The notes: a model not told the origin generated them from the sequence alone. Counted from the stretch's first letter, positions 10,467 to 23,479 are shown. The stretch: DNA of 64,000 nt from Hygrocybe punicea (GCA_963556145.1 OY744461.1:868001-932000); one strand, 5' to 3'. A program made the numbers and translations.

Positions 10467-11223
10467 GTATGTTGACTTCGCTCTCCACCTGCCATCTCTC
10501 ATCGTCATCACCATCCCAATCCCAGGCCACGACCTCAGCGACGCCATGTTTTGCATTGCTTTTTCACCAAACGCGTCAATGCCCCATGAGTCATGTACGT
10601 TGTCGTTGAGAGTTACATGGTTCATGATATGATTAACAAATCCGGCAGAGTAAGATGCCTATTCACATCAGACTTGATGGCTTGGACTTCGAGGTGAAAC
10701 TTGGAGCGAGGCACATGTCGACACTACAGTAGAATGATGAGATAAGAAATTTGACCGTCTGGGAGTGCTACATACAACTTTGAGTTGGATTGACCCCAAT
10801 GATTTCGCTGCCGACGAACATGCTCCATGATGCGATGGTCTATAGGTTGGTTGCGGGCACGGTAATGTGGCAAGACCAATGAAATGTTAATGGACAGCTG
10901 ATTCGTGCCCTCTGCACCAGTTAAAAGGTCATTGTATTAACTTTGACATTGTATTTTACACAAAAACCAATCTTGCATTAGTACAGCAGCTGTCTAGCGA
11001 CATTGTGAGCCATGGGCAATGCCAGACAACAAGCTGCAAGGCAGCAAACACACCGAAAACCTCAAATTTATTAAATTTCCTAATTTGGAATTTTATAACG
11101 GCTAAAAACAGCTAGCCGTGGCTAAGCCAAGGTTTAACCATTAGCCGAGCAACAGCTCGGCTTGGCTAATCTTCAGCTCGGCTCAATTGGCTCATGGTTT
11201 CAGACCGAGCCATGGCAACACTA

Positions 11224-12224
11224 TTATATAACCTATTTTCTTATATGAACCGTTCACAAACTACACTGCCGTTTGGCTCACAGCGTCCCTGGGACCTAAA
11301 AAAGGCAGTGCTAGAAATAGATGATATTTATTTCTGATCCCACTGCAAACCCAATCTAAATTCAGCAGTGGATAGAAGGTGATGAAAATGACATTGTATT
11401 CATGGTCATCACAGATCAACTTCTTTACTTATATAATTTTGATCAAATTTAAGTATGGCCCAGCGCCAAATCTTGGGCTGGACCGATCACTGACAGCTCA
11501 ATGTTGGGTCAACATCAATTCCATGTATATTTGATGTCACGGAAGGACTTAGTGAAAATTGTGGAAGGACTTGGCAAAACAAAATGATATATTCAAACTC
11601 CATCACAACTCCGAGCCCAATTTTTGAACCTTCGCCATGTTCAACTTATTCTCAACCACGTTGTCTCTCCACCATTCCTCTACACTACCAGGATAAAGAA
11701 TGGCAAGTACATCCCCTTTTACTATTTTCCTTTACTCTTCTACACTGATTGACTTCTTTTAACACAGAGGATGATGGGCTGAGTGCCGCCAGAGCAGGAG
11801 GAGATTTGGTGTAGCTGGCCTCTATATAGTACCAGAAATTGTGCAATAATCACGTTTCCTGATTTGGTGGTCCATAAAGTTCTATATCAAATCTACATAG
11901 AACTTTCACGTCGATGCCGTGTGGCAAACCCTGGATATCGGACAGACGCTGCCTTTTTTGTATGGCAGCATGGCTGGATCTGGCCCGCCTCAGCCTCTCA
12001 GGTCACATGGCTGATTTAGGATGACCAATCGAACACCAGTGTACGACGCGGAGCGCGAAGCGCGCAGCATGTCCCTTGTAATTATTACAGTAATCTCGTC
12101 TCCTTCAGTTGGCCGCTTGACTTCCCCTGAGCGCGCGAGGTGCATCAGTTCTCCCGAAAGGATTCACTTCAACCGAACAAGGCCAGTGCCTGAGGGCCTG
12201 CAAACCATCACATACCTCGCATTT
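11224..12224. other. Intergenic, no supported gene
   Basis: This is a stretch of about 1 kb outside the hAT terminus. ORFs at 11783-12019 and 12021-12452 are short, lack recognisable domains and overlap the hairpin below. I see no gene I can support. Confidence 0.5.
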
Positions 12225-12312
12225 ATGACGTTGCACATGCACATTTATTATTCCGCAGGTTGCGCAAGGTCGCGCAACCTGCGAAATAATAAATGTGCAT
12301 GTGCAACGTCAT
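12225..12312. repeat. 88-bp near-perfect hairpin
   Basis: Arms of 41 bp (12225-12265 and 12272-12312) are complementary with one mismatch around a 6-nt centre. Each arm begins ATGACGTTGCACATGCACAT. CGCATT occurs just outside both ends (12218 and 12314), a possible target duplication. It may be a tiny foldback or MITE, a replication-generated palindrome, or a strong RNA hairpin. Confidence 0.75.
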
Positions 12313-12904
12313 ACGCATTCCTCTATTTTCCGGCGCCCACATTCAATGTTGCACTGCGCAACATGCACCACCTCACCACGCTCACATTCCCTTCCTTTGA
12401 CAGTACAATCCTCCGCGACCGAACTGGGTTCCGTTTAAGGAATCATTTCTGAACACAACGATGTCACCTAACCAGCGGGGCTCTTTGCGTGGTGAGCCGA
12501 CCAACCAGAGATAATCTTGCTATCCTTTCCCAACCTTGTGGAACAGTCTGATGCCCCAAACCTACACAGTCCTGCTGTACCATATACCGCAACCTCCGGA
12601 TTTGAGTTCCCCTCCCTTTCCCAAACTCCATCACACGTCGGCCCACTCACACTCGTCCAAGCGTTGAAAGCCCTCCACGCTCCCCCGACGCTCACAACCA
12701 TTCTCGCACCCATGCGGCCCCTCAAGGACATCCGACACAGGCTTGCGCCCATCTGCATTTGTAACGACTTTTCGCGCCATCGCCGCCCTCGGCAGACGAT
12801 TCGTGGCGAGCGTAGACAAGCGGTCGGCGGAGAAGGTGCTCTGAGCAGCCGCAGCGGTTCTTGGGGTGGCGTGTCAGCTGCTGGACGTCGATTTGCAAGT
12901 TATT

Positions 12905-14225
12905 TTGTTGAGGTTTTGAAGGGGCCGTTCGTTGACCCTGGAAGGCCAGACATAGCTTCACGTTTTCGGCATCTGATCAAGGAACCGCTCACTCGTTTAT
13001 TCCCTCATACCCTTCCCATTATCATCATCGATGCCTTAGATGAATGTGGTTCTGACAGCTCTCAGGCAGGGCAAATGATCGCCTTCCCGAGAAGTTCCGC
13101 AAAGTCTGCAAACAAGTGACACTCCCAACGGGGGACGAAGTCAACGAGGATGCAAGCAATGATATTCGTCTTTTTTTCAAGACACTGTTTGCCGAATTTG
13201 GGGAATGTCTGAGCCCCGAACCCGTGATTTCGATACGCTCACTAGCCGTGCCGCAGGTCTTGTTATATGGGCAGAAACAGTCGTGAAATTCCTGGATCAC
13301 GGTGTGCATGAGGAGAGGCTAGAACAAGTCCTGAATGGAAGTATGGGTGGAGGAGAAAACATCACGAAGCTGTACCAAAAAATTCTCGAGCTCTCGTTCC
13401 CGGAAGCCGACGATTACACCCTGGATTTATTCAATCGAATTATCTCCGCCATCGTACTGGCGAAAATCCCTTTTCATGAAGACGATTTACCACCGTTTCT
13501 TTCACAACGGAGCTCGTCGGTCAAGTCCATCCTCAGTCAACTATCGTCCAGAAAAAGACAAGCAACTTCACATGAGCCATTTATCATTCAGCGAATTTCT
13601 ATGTGACTTTGATCGATGTCCGAAGCAGTTCTACATTAGGGGCGGAGAGGAGGGCTGGAAGATTTCGATTGTGTACTTTCGTCTTATGCAAGTTGGACTG
13701 AGATTCAACATCTGCAACCTGGAAACATGCGGCCCCTTGTTGTATTCATGTCGTTTCTGGGCGGCACATCTTCAAGATACGACAACGAACCGACGTGGCA
13801 ATGATGCACTCATGACGGAAGTCAGGGAGTTCCTTCAGAATCGTCTCCTCTTTTGGTTGGAAGTCGTTAGCTTGACAGGGGAGCTTTACGCGGCTAACAT
13901 AGCACTCCAGACTGTCGCCCCGTTGATTGAAGTATGTGTTTTCCTTTTGGCTATTTACATCTCGATACCCTGGTACGATTCATACAGTCATTCGATGTTC
14001 CTTCATTCGAGATGCCAGTCAATTCATCGTCCCCTTTTTATGTCCCAATCTCACAAAGTACCCCCCCCCCCCCCCACATCTATCTGTCCGCGCTGCCGTT
14101 TTCTCCAGCCGACAGCTTCGTCGGGATTCATTATCAACCCAAATTTCCTATCCGTTCTCTGCGGGAGTGAACAAAACTGGTCATCATGCGTCAACATCTC
14201 TCCGGCTTGCCGGGAAGGCTTATAT
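12905..14225 (+). pseudogene. NACHT-domain STAND NTPase (NWD type), frameshifted, WD40 repeats lost
   Basis: The Walker B region reads LPIIIIDALDECGSDSSQ at about 13010-13065. It is followed, in a shifted frame, by NDIRLFFKTLFAEFGE and, after another shift, by RAAGLVIWAETVVKFLDHG (13244) and TKLYQKILELSF. A third shift near 13550 leads to MSHLSFSEFLCDFDRCP, CRFWAAHLQDTTTN and LQNRLLFWLE. After a GTATGT intron the fragments HIYLSALPFSPADSF and FLSVLCGSEQNW appear in different frames. This is the order in basidiomycete NACHT-WD40 signalling proteins, but the P-loop is not found and the WD40 repeats are absent. It is a remnant of a nucleotide-binding receptor-like gene. Confidence 0.75.
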
Positions 14226-17200
14226 GCTATGGAAACACTGTTAATGTGCGGCAAGCTGACTACTCGGCTGGATCTTAGTCGTTTGTCCATGGACCACTTG
14301 GATGCAGTGCTATGTTGGGAATACAGTGCTGATTCTCTCATGCTCATGGACTTGCAAAAGACATCCTTCCCTTCGATTTCATGGTCCCCATCTGTGCCCG
14401 CTGCCGTTCAAAGCAACTACTATACAGAGTTGAACCATGCTCTGCTGAACACATCCGAGCGCCTTGATAGCGCCAGCGCCTAGCACTGTGGTGACGACTC
14501 GGTGGATGCTCTGGAAATCCCCCAGCCCCTGATTTCTTTGACTCCAACGCTTTACATGTTGATGATGGATCGTGAGTAGCCTTTCATTGCAGAATGATTG
14601 TGCCATTACTTACCATTGATTCTGCTCTATCTCCTTCAGGTGATCCAGGGCCATCAGGACCGACTATCAGGACCGTACAGCCCGTTTTCCGCTACTTTTC
14701 TAATCTAGTACAAGACCACGCTCATCCAATGGGTGATGTAGTTGGACGGGAGAAATGGCTTGCCAGTGGACGAGGCCGACGAGCATTGACCGAAGCACAC
14801 TGATGGTGCGAGAACGGGCAAGGTGGAATCGGTTTGACGGGTCGTCATCACTTGAGGCCGCTGTCACTTCCTCCATCGAGTACGAGTCAACGTGAGTGAC
14901 GACGCAGACGGATTGTCGCGCAAAACTGGGTTTGAGGATCGTGTATATTGTGCCTAACGGCGACTTTCCCCTCCCTGGCTTTTGGCTCTTCTCTCACTTT
15001 GGCTTTGCTTTGGCTCTGAACTCCCATCAATTATCGCGAACCATTTGTTTTATATTTCTTGCGATTTCCCAGCACCATTGAATGAACGAAATTTGTTATC
15101 AAGACTCCGATGTCCCAACCCAACTTGTACACGACCCATGACACGCCACGCCACGCCACACCAAGAACTTGAGCACGGACGCGGATATAGATCATTTCAT
15201 ACGAGCGATCGCTGAACGCTGAGGCCGTGAAGCCTGAGAATGTACCGTCGAGCAAACACTTGGCAGGTGTGTGGTCGAGGTACGTTCCAATGTGTTCCAC
15301 CTATCTATAGCCGTTGCCGGGTGGAACTTGCTTGTGTACTTGATGATGCCGCGTGTTGTATCTGAGCTTCGGGCTATTCCGCCAGCAAGATTATATGCCA
15401 GAGCACAGGGGACATCCTTCACTAGTGAACGCTGCGCGGACCCGATACCTCAGTGGACTCCGAAGCCGTGTAGTCCCCCCCCCCCTGCTTGTGATTGCGG
15501 TGCATCGGATGCTTGCGTACTTGATGCCGCATTAGTGGTGTGGGTTGTTCTATTCTGCGCCCTACCAGCAAAACGGATTAACAGGAGTGGATGGCACACA
15601 ACCTACTCCCATGTACCTTTTAGTTGTCTTTCTCCCTTTCTTGCTCGTTTTCTCTTTCCCTTGTCGTTTTTTTTATTTATCCGGTTATGGCTGTCTAGTG
15701 CAAGTGGGGATTGAGCACCTGCTGGTGGTTCCTTGTTGTTGTTGTTGCTGGGGGATCAGCCTGAAAAGGCCGTCGTTTCTCTTAACAGACACTCACTTCT
15801 AAAGGGCCTGCCCGTGACATGGCGTCCCGGTCAGACAGTAACACCTCCACCTTTCAGTCTGTGCAGTCGTTGTTGAGCAGGAGTGAATCCAGTTTTGGAC
15901 TGGGGGCAGCGTCAGAATCACAGGGGGGGACGAGGTTACTGGAAGACGGGGCTCGTATTTTCACCCAGGACTTTTTTTTCTCTCTCTCTCTCTGTATTCT
16001 TCCGCTGCTGCTTGAATTACCCACGGCGGCCTGACAATACATCATCGTCCCCGGCACCGCACACGTCCTACAGCCGCATGATTATCACTCATGCCCACAT
16101 ATGATGGGGTAACGGACAGCCTTGCGCATTCCGGCCAGAGTCACGGTTGCACTGGTTTTACTTGTTTCGATGCTGTATGTATTGCTGTTGTGTTGCTTCT
16201 TTTTTTTTTTGCTCCTCCGCAGTCTCCATCGGATGACAATGTTTCAACAATTTAAAGTACTGGCCGATCGTTCCGAATGTGGAGAGGGGGGGGTTTGCAC
16301 TGGATTTGGACGTTTGACTCATCAGGATATGTGCTGATCCAAACGGTAAATCTGTTTTTGCGTCGATGCGGAATTGAACCGGGTGTAGTCCTGGGACTGG
16401 GACTGGGGGGGTGCTACGCGGCCTACTTTCGGATGGTTTTTGTATTCGGTTCTTTCTGGCTGCGTACACACGGCCTCGACTGTGGCGGGATTGTTTTCGA
16501 AAGACGAAGATGAAGATGTGGTAAAGTGTAGCACTGGTTCCAAGTACGTTTCATCGGTCATCTGCTGCAAGTATCGCTGTAATAATCTGTTTATGATGTA
16601 GCTGTGGGTGTTACACGATAGAACTTTGGTGTCATCCAATCACTCGACGTTTTTCTTTCAGTTCTTTTTTTTCCTTCTGCACAGGCTCTTTGTTTTCTGG
16701 GGCCATATGACATGACGTTGACAGGTTTTGATACATCAATGTTTCCGAATATGGGACTTTGCGGGGGATCATGTGTGCGGTAGATATATCATTTTCACTT
16801 CGTTTTCTTCAGCTAAAGCTGGAGGATTCGGTTGTTGCCATGTTGAGTAGTATCGCGACCCGTTCTTTTCGGGGTAACACCAGCACTGACTAACCTTATG
16901 ACACAAGTGTGGATCATCTTGTTCCGAATGTGGAATTGTGCGGAGCACTGGTTTTTGGATATAATTAATAATTGCTGTGATTCTGAGGATTTCAAGCCTT
17001 GAAATATAGCGCTGATAATCCATCAATGCACGAGGACTGCATGAGTTTGTTACACCGACTTACGCTCTGGCGTATAGGTTTTATAAAACGTTTTTACCGC
17101 ATGTTCTGTATTATTTGGCAAGACCGTCATGTGAAACTGATCGTGGAGACGTGGACGACCATCCACTGAGATCGGAATGTGACCAGGTTTTGTTGGTTTT

Positions 17201-18990
17201 CGGAATTCGAAGAGGAAGTTTCTATCGGAAACCAGGACTCGGGGCCCGGCTGTGGCCGCATCATCGTTGCACCATCCTCGGGCTAGTACAGTGTAGTTAG
17301 CTGTGCGGAAGTAGTGCCAGTGTTCCAGCTGTTCCAGGTTGGTTCCGCTCGCACACGGCGGTGGTCACCGGGGGCGTGCGAAACAAGAGAAAAGGCGTCA
17401 TCATGCGGCTCGTATGGATTTGGGCGCTTGTTTGCAGGGTAGGCGCTGGCACTGGCATCGTATATATATCGTTCCACCGTTGTCGACTATTCTTGTAACC
17501 CATCTCTCACCATGTGCATGACCCACTCTGAGTCCAGCCCGGAACCCGAAACCATCCCCACCCACGCCAGGTACGTTGTGGATGCTTTCTTTCGATTTCC
17601 CGCCTACGCCTGCAAGGATTGAGCGTCTTTTGCGGGACTCGGCCCGAGTGCGAGCTGCACTCTGGCCTTCGCAAAGAACGTTGTTGTCGCCGTCAATCAT
17701 TAATCAGGTTGATCGCAGAGACCTTAACAGGTCGATCGATCGCTCCCTCTCCATTTTTTGCCCCTAAGAGGCCGCGATCGCTTATTTTTATTTTTATTTT
17801 GTCACTTTCAGTGCGGCAGTTGCCCCTGCGGATGCAAGGTATGCTCGATTCTCTACTCTCAAGAATTCCTCTCTGATTGTTTTGGTTTCAAAGATCTGGC
17901 GGCGAGCCGTTTCATACGCTTCAGGCGTACCATTCTACGTCCGGTGATGTCTTGCACCCGCAACACGCTGTAGCAGAGTGCGTTTTAAAAAAAAACAACT
18001 TTCATTATTGAAAAACGGTCTCTGACGTAGAGATTCATCCTAGATCTCTTGCGGACAGGTCAACTACTTCATTTCTTCTGGAATTATCACAATTGACTGA
18101 CGTTGTGGATGTTGTGTAGTGGGCTCAGGCCGAGAGGGCCCCCGTACAAGCCAACTGATACAGCCAACAGGCCGAGGCCGCCGAGACCCAAGCCTCAGTA
18201 GCTTGTACAATGCAACCGAGAACTCGTCCTACTGATATACCCCATGCTTCTGTTACCAACTCTGTCGTAGTAGTAGTCTACTAGCCCTGACCTGATTCGG
18301 AATTGTTACGTTTACACATTACTCCCGGTGCAATCTTAATAAGGGTTTCCTCGCCAGTCTGGCAAATCCTTGGTTGCGAGCAAGTTTCCATTATTAAATA
18401 AATAAGTGAAGCCAAGACAATATTGTCCTGCTTGCAAGGTTTCTACTCAACTTGAAATTGAGGATACAGATTAGCTTACTAAGATATGAATCCACAAGTT
18501 TCCGGGGAAGACCAAGTAACGAAAGACAACGAAAATGTGATGCTTGACGGTGGGTTGGGTGCTGCTTGCATATGCCGGTTAATCGAGGACAAGGGCCTAA
18601 GCACTTCTGGCACTTACTTTGAGAAGGGGCACAAGAATGTGAAAAAATACATATGTATAGGACGCATACTGTGCCTAATTGGGTAGTCGGTCACACTAGA
18701 CGTTTGGGACAAATTATACTCAGTACAAGAGGATCGACACCAAAGTTAAGGTGTGATCTGATGGACAGACATATGGAGAATATATCTTCACGGTTTCAGA
18801 ATTTTTGACCATGAATTGCAGTAGCCACGAATTCTTTTCTGGAGGTGCCAACATTGCCCAGTATGGGTTACTCGGCCACCCGTGCGAAAAACTTAGAGTC
18901 ACACAAAGTGGTCTCAAAACTGAGCGTCGTTGCACCATAACAAAACAAATACAAAAAAAAAAGGTGTGGGGCATACTACAAGATGATACA
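14226..18990. other. Region without a supported gene
   Basis: This stretch holds only short ORFs, homopolymer runs (C10 at 15475, T11 near 16200) and a few exon-like segments bounded by GTGAGT or GTACGT donors. Examples are one starting MVRERARWNRFDGSSS at 14803 and one starting MCMTHSESSPEPE at 17512. None can be joined into a convincing gene and none shows a known domain. It could contain a host gene with small exons or decayed repeats. Confidence 0.4.
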
Positions 18991-19007
18991 AACAAAAGAA
19001 GACCACA

Positions 19008-22000
19008 TCAGGAGTGATTCCTGTTCCGCGCACTCCGTCGTAACCCAACTCCCTCTGTAGGGGCCTGGTCTGTGTCTGATTGAACAGAGACAGGGCGAGG
19101 ACAAGGGCGAGGGCGAGGGCGAGGGTGAGGGCGAGAGGAAGGGGAAGGGCTTGACGGAGGAGATGATGAGTTGCTTGGGCTCTCTGAGCGATGGTGGGGG
19201 CGGGGGCGGCGGGTGGTGGTTTTCCTCGGGCAAACTTGTTTTGTGCGAGCTACCTTCTCAGCAGCTTTCTCCACAGCCTTCTCCCATCGAGCAACCTTCC
19301 GTGCTTCAACAGCAGCACGCTGCTCATCTTTCTTAGCAGCCCTTTCTGCTACCTTCTCCTGACGTATTTGAGCCTTTTCTGCAGCAAGAGCAAGTTTCAC
19401 CGCGTTATCAATTTTCTTGCGACGTTCTCGAAACATACCCGCTGCTTCCTTGAAGATGTCCTTCATGCGCAAAACCCAGTCAGCCCGAGCCAGCTGATCG
19501 AGCGCCTCCTCTCCTGTCTGTTACGGATCGCTTCTGCAGCGGGCTCCGGCAACAATCAACTTAACTAGGGATCGGATTCCAGAGGAGAGGAGAGCAGTTT
19601 TCATTGTTGCTTACAGCTAAGACAACACTGCTAAGAAGGGGGGGTCAAGGTCTATGTCATTGCGAGCCGTGGGGGTTACCCAAAACAAGGTGAGTCTGCC
19701 CCAAGAACCAGACTAAACGTAAAGAAAGGAAAAGAAGAAAAAGTCCGAACCAACAACAAGAACAGTATATATAGTGACTGGTCTTGAGGGGAGGTAAATA
19801 GAAATACAACCATGAAGCCACAACATGTCCAACTCTACCATGTGTTCACCATGAGGCATACATGAGGCGTCCTCATGTCGATGTTCTCACGATCCAACTG
19901 GAGGCCCGGGTGTCGTTGAGGATAGAAGAGGTCCGGATGACTCGGATGATTTGTCATCAGATCATGTGACATGCAGAATTGCCAATTCGGGGTCTACACT
20001 TGCTGTAACGGGCAAGTGCGCAGTTTGGCAAGTGCACTGCATGGTTGGGTCGAAGATGGGTATTGTCCAGTGTGGGGTTGGTGATGAGAGTGTCTTGAGG
20101 TAGCGTGGATATAGCGGCAAGGTTGGTATAAAGGAAAACAAAGGAATGTATGGAGGGAAAACCAACTAGGATGGTGGGATAGTCGAGGTCAGACATGTGA
20201 ACAGCATAAGCTGTACCGGATGATGATGTCTGTGTCGATGACATATCGAGGAGCAATGTCTTGTCCTGTCTGTGGAACAATGCGGTCCACCTGATGTCGG
20301 TATTCATCCAAGAAAGGGTATTGTTGTAAACGAGTGTGGGAGATATCAAGTTATAGATGGAAAAGGTTAAATGAATGTGGGTCCAGGTTTCGAGTCATGG
20401 CATGAGTGACAAGCTGTGGGAATAAGATGTCGGGTACTGCAATGAAGCAATGTTGTGTGAACAATAAATGATAGGGGTCGGTTCACTGTATTGGGAAGTC
20501 GTATGGTCTGTGGTCAAAGTCTGAGGGTATGTGCTTCGGCAATGATCGGATTGGAGGGAACAGTGAAATGTCCTGTGATCGAGGATTGTTCAGGGCATGC
20601 ATGCAGGTGAGGAATGTCGTCGGATCGTCAGGGAGGATAATGGTAGGCACAGGGTATGAATATGGAAACCAAATATCCAAGATTGGCAATTGTCAATTAC
20701 GTGGTGAGATATTGTCGAGGTGGAGGTCGGAAGTATCGATGGCAGAAGGGTTTCGGTGCCGATGCCAAAGATAGATCATAACAAAGTAGAAACCGATAAG
20801 GAAGGTGATGGCAATGCTGCCAATAACAATTATGGTAATGAGCTGTGTTGGGAGTACAGCCATTGTGAATCGGTTTGTCGTGGGATGAAGTCAACAATAT
20901 GTCAGGGTGAGGGAAAAGACAATAGCAATGATGTCCGTCAGCAAGGAGACTATTCGGGTACAACAAGGTCATGTGGGATATGTCCATGGTCGGTCTGGAT
21001 TGTTCTAGAAGAAGGGACAAAAAGAGAACAAGAACAAGAAAATACAAGGATGTCCGAATGAAGAAACAATGATGTTGAAATGAAGACAAAGGACAAAATG
21101 AAATGAAAAAGGAAGGTGTGCAGTGCAGAATCGTCATGGTGGGTATCGGAATGGGCATCGGGGTTGGAAGCGGAGTTGGAAACGTAACACTGTCATGTGA
21201 TGGGGAAGCGATGTGGTCTCTTTCTTGCGCTGCTTCTTTTCCTTCCCGAATGCACGTTTTCAGAGTTGCTCATTCTTGCCATCCATCAAGACCATTTGAG
21301 TGTAGTCTTTTTGGATTTGTTTGATAGCGACATCAGCAATGGCACACAGCTCTGAGAGCTGCTGGTGAAGGGCGTTGCGTGAAGTGGTTGGTGGCAATTT
21401 GGGGGGGAGGCCGATGAGGAGACAGCATACTTCGTCCTGGGACATAGCGTGATGGAGGTTGGGTTCAGAGTTGACATTGTGATGGGGGTTCGAATCCAGG
21501 GTTCGTTTTGGTGATGTTACGTACACAACCCGGTCACTTCCGGTTGGCGTTTCCGTGTCCTTTTCTAAAAGAGGAAGTAGGAATGCAGGGAATTTTGCAG
21601 GGAGGGGTTGTGCCGCTGCCGTGGTGGTATTCTTTGCAGGTTCAAATAATGTTTTGTCGAGGGCGTCAGGATTTAATGGCCAAAGGCCTGTCTTCCGAAA
21701 TGCAGATACAATGGTTGAGGGTTTAAACGCGTCATTCCTGGCCTGACTGTAGTGTAGAAGGAAATTTGTCTTGGTGATAGGGACATAAGAACGTGATAAC
21801 TTGTTGACGGTAGCTTTCCAGCAGGTTGCTAGGGGTCCGAATACGCCAACATCGCATGGTTGAAGTGCATGCATTGTGTGAGGAGGTAAACAGACTACGA
21901 TAATGCGGTGGTCAGCAGCGAATTTGCAGAACTGAGAGGTGCAATGAGAGTTGTGCCCGTCGAGGACAAGAAGTCAATAGCCATCGTCCTTGTTCCGTGC

Positions 22001-22870
22001 TGCCGACATCGGATGGAAATCTTTTTTCAGCCATAGGTAACCCAACTCTTGATCCGTCCAACCTTTCGGCGAATGCGAAATACTGCCATGTTAACAATGA
22101 GTAATGTTATGTATGTGATAAATCAAGAACACTTACCTGGCGTCACATGGATTTACCCTTCCCCACTCGAGATTTCATCTGAGTCCTTGGAATATGACGG
22201 AGGGTCGCAGTGACGTGCCATCAGCGCATATGGTCTCGATGATGGTGATAAGATCCAGATTGCCGTCTTCAACTTGGAACGCAGTCTTCTGATCCCTGTC
22301 AATCAGTGCTGCAACTCGTGCCCTGATGCCAAGTTGGATGCCCTTCTCGTCCATGTTGTAGATATTCTCGGGTTCGATGTCGTATTTCTCAATAAGTTCC
22401 TTCAGCAGATCAAAGTATGCGTTGGCGGCGGCATGGTTCAGGGACTGTGCGCGGCAACGTTCAAGTGATGTCGTCCATTTTACCCGGATGTCCGGATGTC
22501 GTGAAAGGAATCGCTTGACCCAGGAGGTGCCGATCCGTCGACCACAGATATCCGATACGTAATCCTGCAATAACGGCTGTGTCATAGGAATGCCTCGTCG
22601 CCCCATCACCTTGATCCACTCGACTAAAACCTCTTCTTGTGCCAGGGCAAGCCGTTGTTGGCGCACATGTCCTTCCTTGCGAGTAGGGACACCATGGAAG
22701 CGACCGGTGAGAGTGCTGCGTGGCACGATGAAGGCAATAGCTGCCTGTCAGAGAGAGAGCACCGGTTGGCCGTCAGGCTTGAATCCAGCGACTTCTATTG
22801 CCTTTAGGGCAAGCTGGATGCGTTCTTCAGGGCTGAGTTTCATGATATCAGGGGGAACTTCTGGATCCAT
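19008..22870 (-). pseudogene. pogo/CENP-B-like DDE transposase, split by a solo LTR
   Basis: The minus-strand gene starts at 22870 (MDPEVPPDIMKLSPEERIQ). It has an N-terminal helix-turn-helix (IVPRSTLTGRF), a CENP-B-type DNA-binding domain (about 22620-22490, including GTSWVKRFLSRHPDI) and a DDE_1 nuclease. The aspartates lie in YNMDEKGIQLG, VLDGHNSH and LQPCDVGVFGPL. One 54-bp intron (22136-22083) is clear. The C-terminus is a basic coiled coil ending RRSARNRNHS. Four TGA stops (22748, 22175, 21974, 21260) all sit where CGA/Arg fits the family. A solo LTR (19519-21189, CTGTC duplication) interrupts the tail; excising it leaves the frame open. Terminal repeats of the element were not found. 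Confidence 0.88.
19519..21189 (-). repeat. Solo LTR of the self-priming family, in the pogo gene
   Basis: A 1671-bp LTR related to the one at 3672, in reverse orientation, with TGTTACGG...AACGTAACA ends. It is flanked by CTGTC at 19514-19518 and 21190-21194. With a full LTR and one intact duplication, it is what remains after LTR-LTR recombination removed the interior. It keeps the small membrane ORF (20863-20693, 56 codons) and the 11-nt self-primer block (about 19711). Diverged from the 3672 copy, so older. Confidence 0.93.
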
Positions 22871-23479
22871 AGCAGTAGGAAGAGAGCCGTGGCTGCATGC
22901 AGGGAATGAAAAGACGGCTGTTATACCAAGTTAACACGAGGTGAATGCATGTTAGATTGAAACTTACACCGCACGGCGACTGATGTAGAGATATCTGTTG
23001 TTCCTCACGACTGCTCAGCTCCATTTTCTCCGCCTCTGAATCACCACCTATTCATGGTAAGAGTCTCGATAAGAATCTCTGTGAGTGGAAACTTGGTTCC
23101 ACGCCACGGGCTCCTGAAGTCGCACATTATGACACTGGTGAGAGATGTTTTGCATGTACGTTCACATGACAATCCGGATTTGGATGTTTGCACATTTTGC
23201 GCGTTATTTTGTGAACCCTTGCCCTTGCCTTTGCACTTGGTATCCTGAGCGATAAGATCCAGGAGTTACGAGAGTGGGAACGACCTCGTGAGTTTGAGCA
23301 TCGCACCCAGGGTCTATGGGAGATGCCGCAGCCGCTAGTTGAGGTGCGGTATACGCATCTGAATATGGATCCATGGGAGTTGCGTAGGGGCGAGGGCAAA
23401 CGCTGGGACTGATATATATCTGAAGCAGGGGCAGCTTCAAAGCGTCTGGAAATTGGCCGTGATGGAACAACTAGGGCAT
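22871..23479. other. Intergenic, nothing recognised
   Basis: About 600 bp upstream of the pogo transposase start. It presumably includes that element's 5' end, but no terminal inverted repeat or TA duplication could be picked out by eye. Confidence 0.4.

Larger units (their letters stand above)
1..11223 (-). mobile_element. hAT DNA transposon, copy 1 (3' end outside window)
   Basis: This is a hAT-superfamily element read on the minus strand. Its 5' terminus is at 11223, where the minus strand reads TAGTGTTGCCATGGCTCGG, followed by GC-rich subterminal GAGCCGAGC repeats. A second copy lies inverted at 51126-54510 and begins with the same terminus. The transposase starts about 2.5 kb inside the element, after a long leader, and its 3' end runs off the window. 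The element is split by the LTR retrotransposon 3672-10018; removing that and one TTTTG restores exact collinearity with copy 2. The 8 bases outside the 5' terminus are ttatataa, a candidate target duplication that cannot be tested without the other end. Confidence 0.8.

Noticed and set aside
12905..13606. Functional innate-immunity receptor
   Set aside because: At least three frameshifts, no P-loop and no WD40 repeats; called as pseudogene.
16360..16395. tRNA-like GGTTCAATTCC on the minus strand
   Set aside because: Flanking bases do not pair into a T stem or acceptor stem.
17810..17840. Metallothionein-like reading CGSCPCGCKVC
   Set aside because: Very short, next to splice-like signals, and the alternative phase gives a non-cysteine peptide. 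No start or conserved length supports it.
21480..21500. tRNA T-arm-like GGGTTCGAATCCAGG
   Set aside because: It lies in the pogo transposase coding sequence (TLDSNPHHN region) and has no acceptor or anticodon stems around it.
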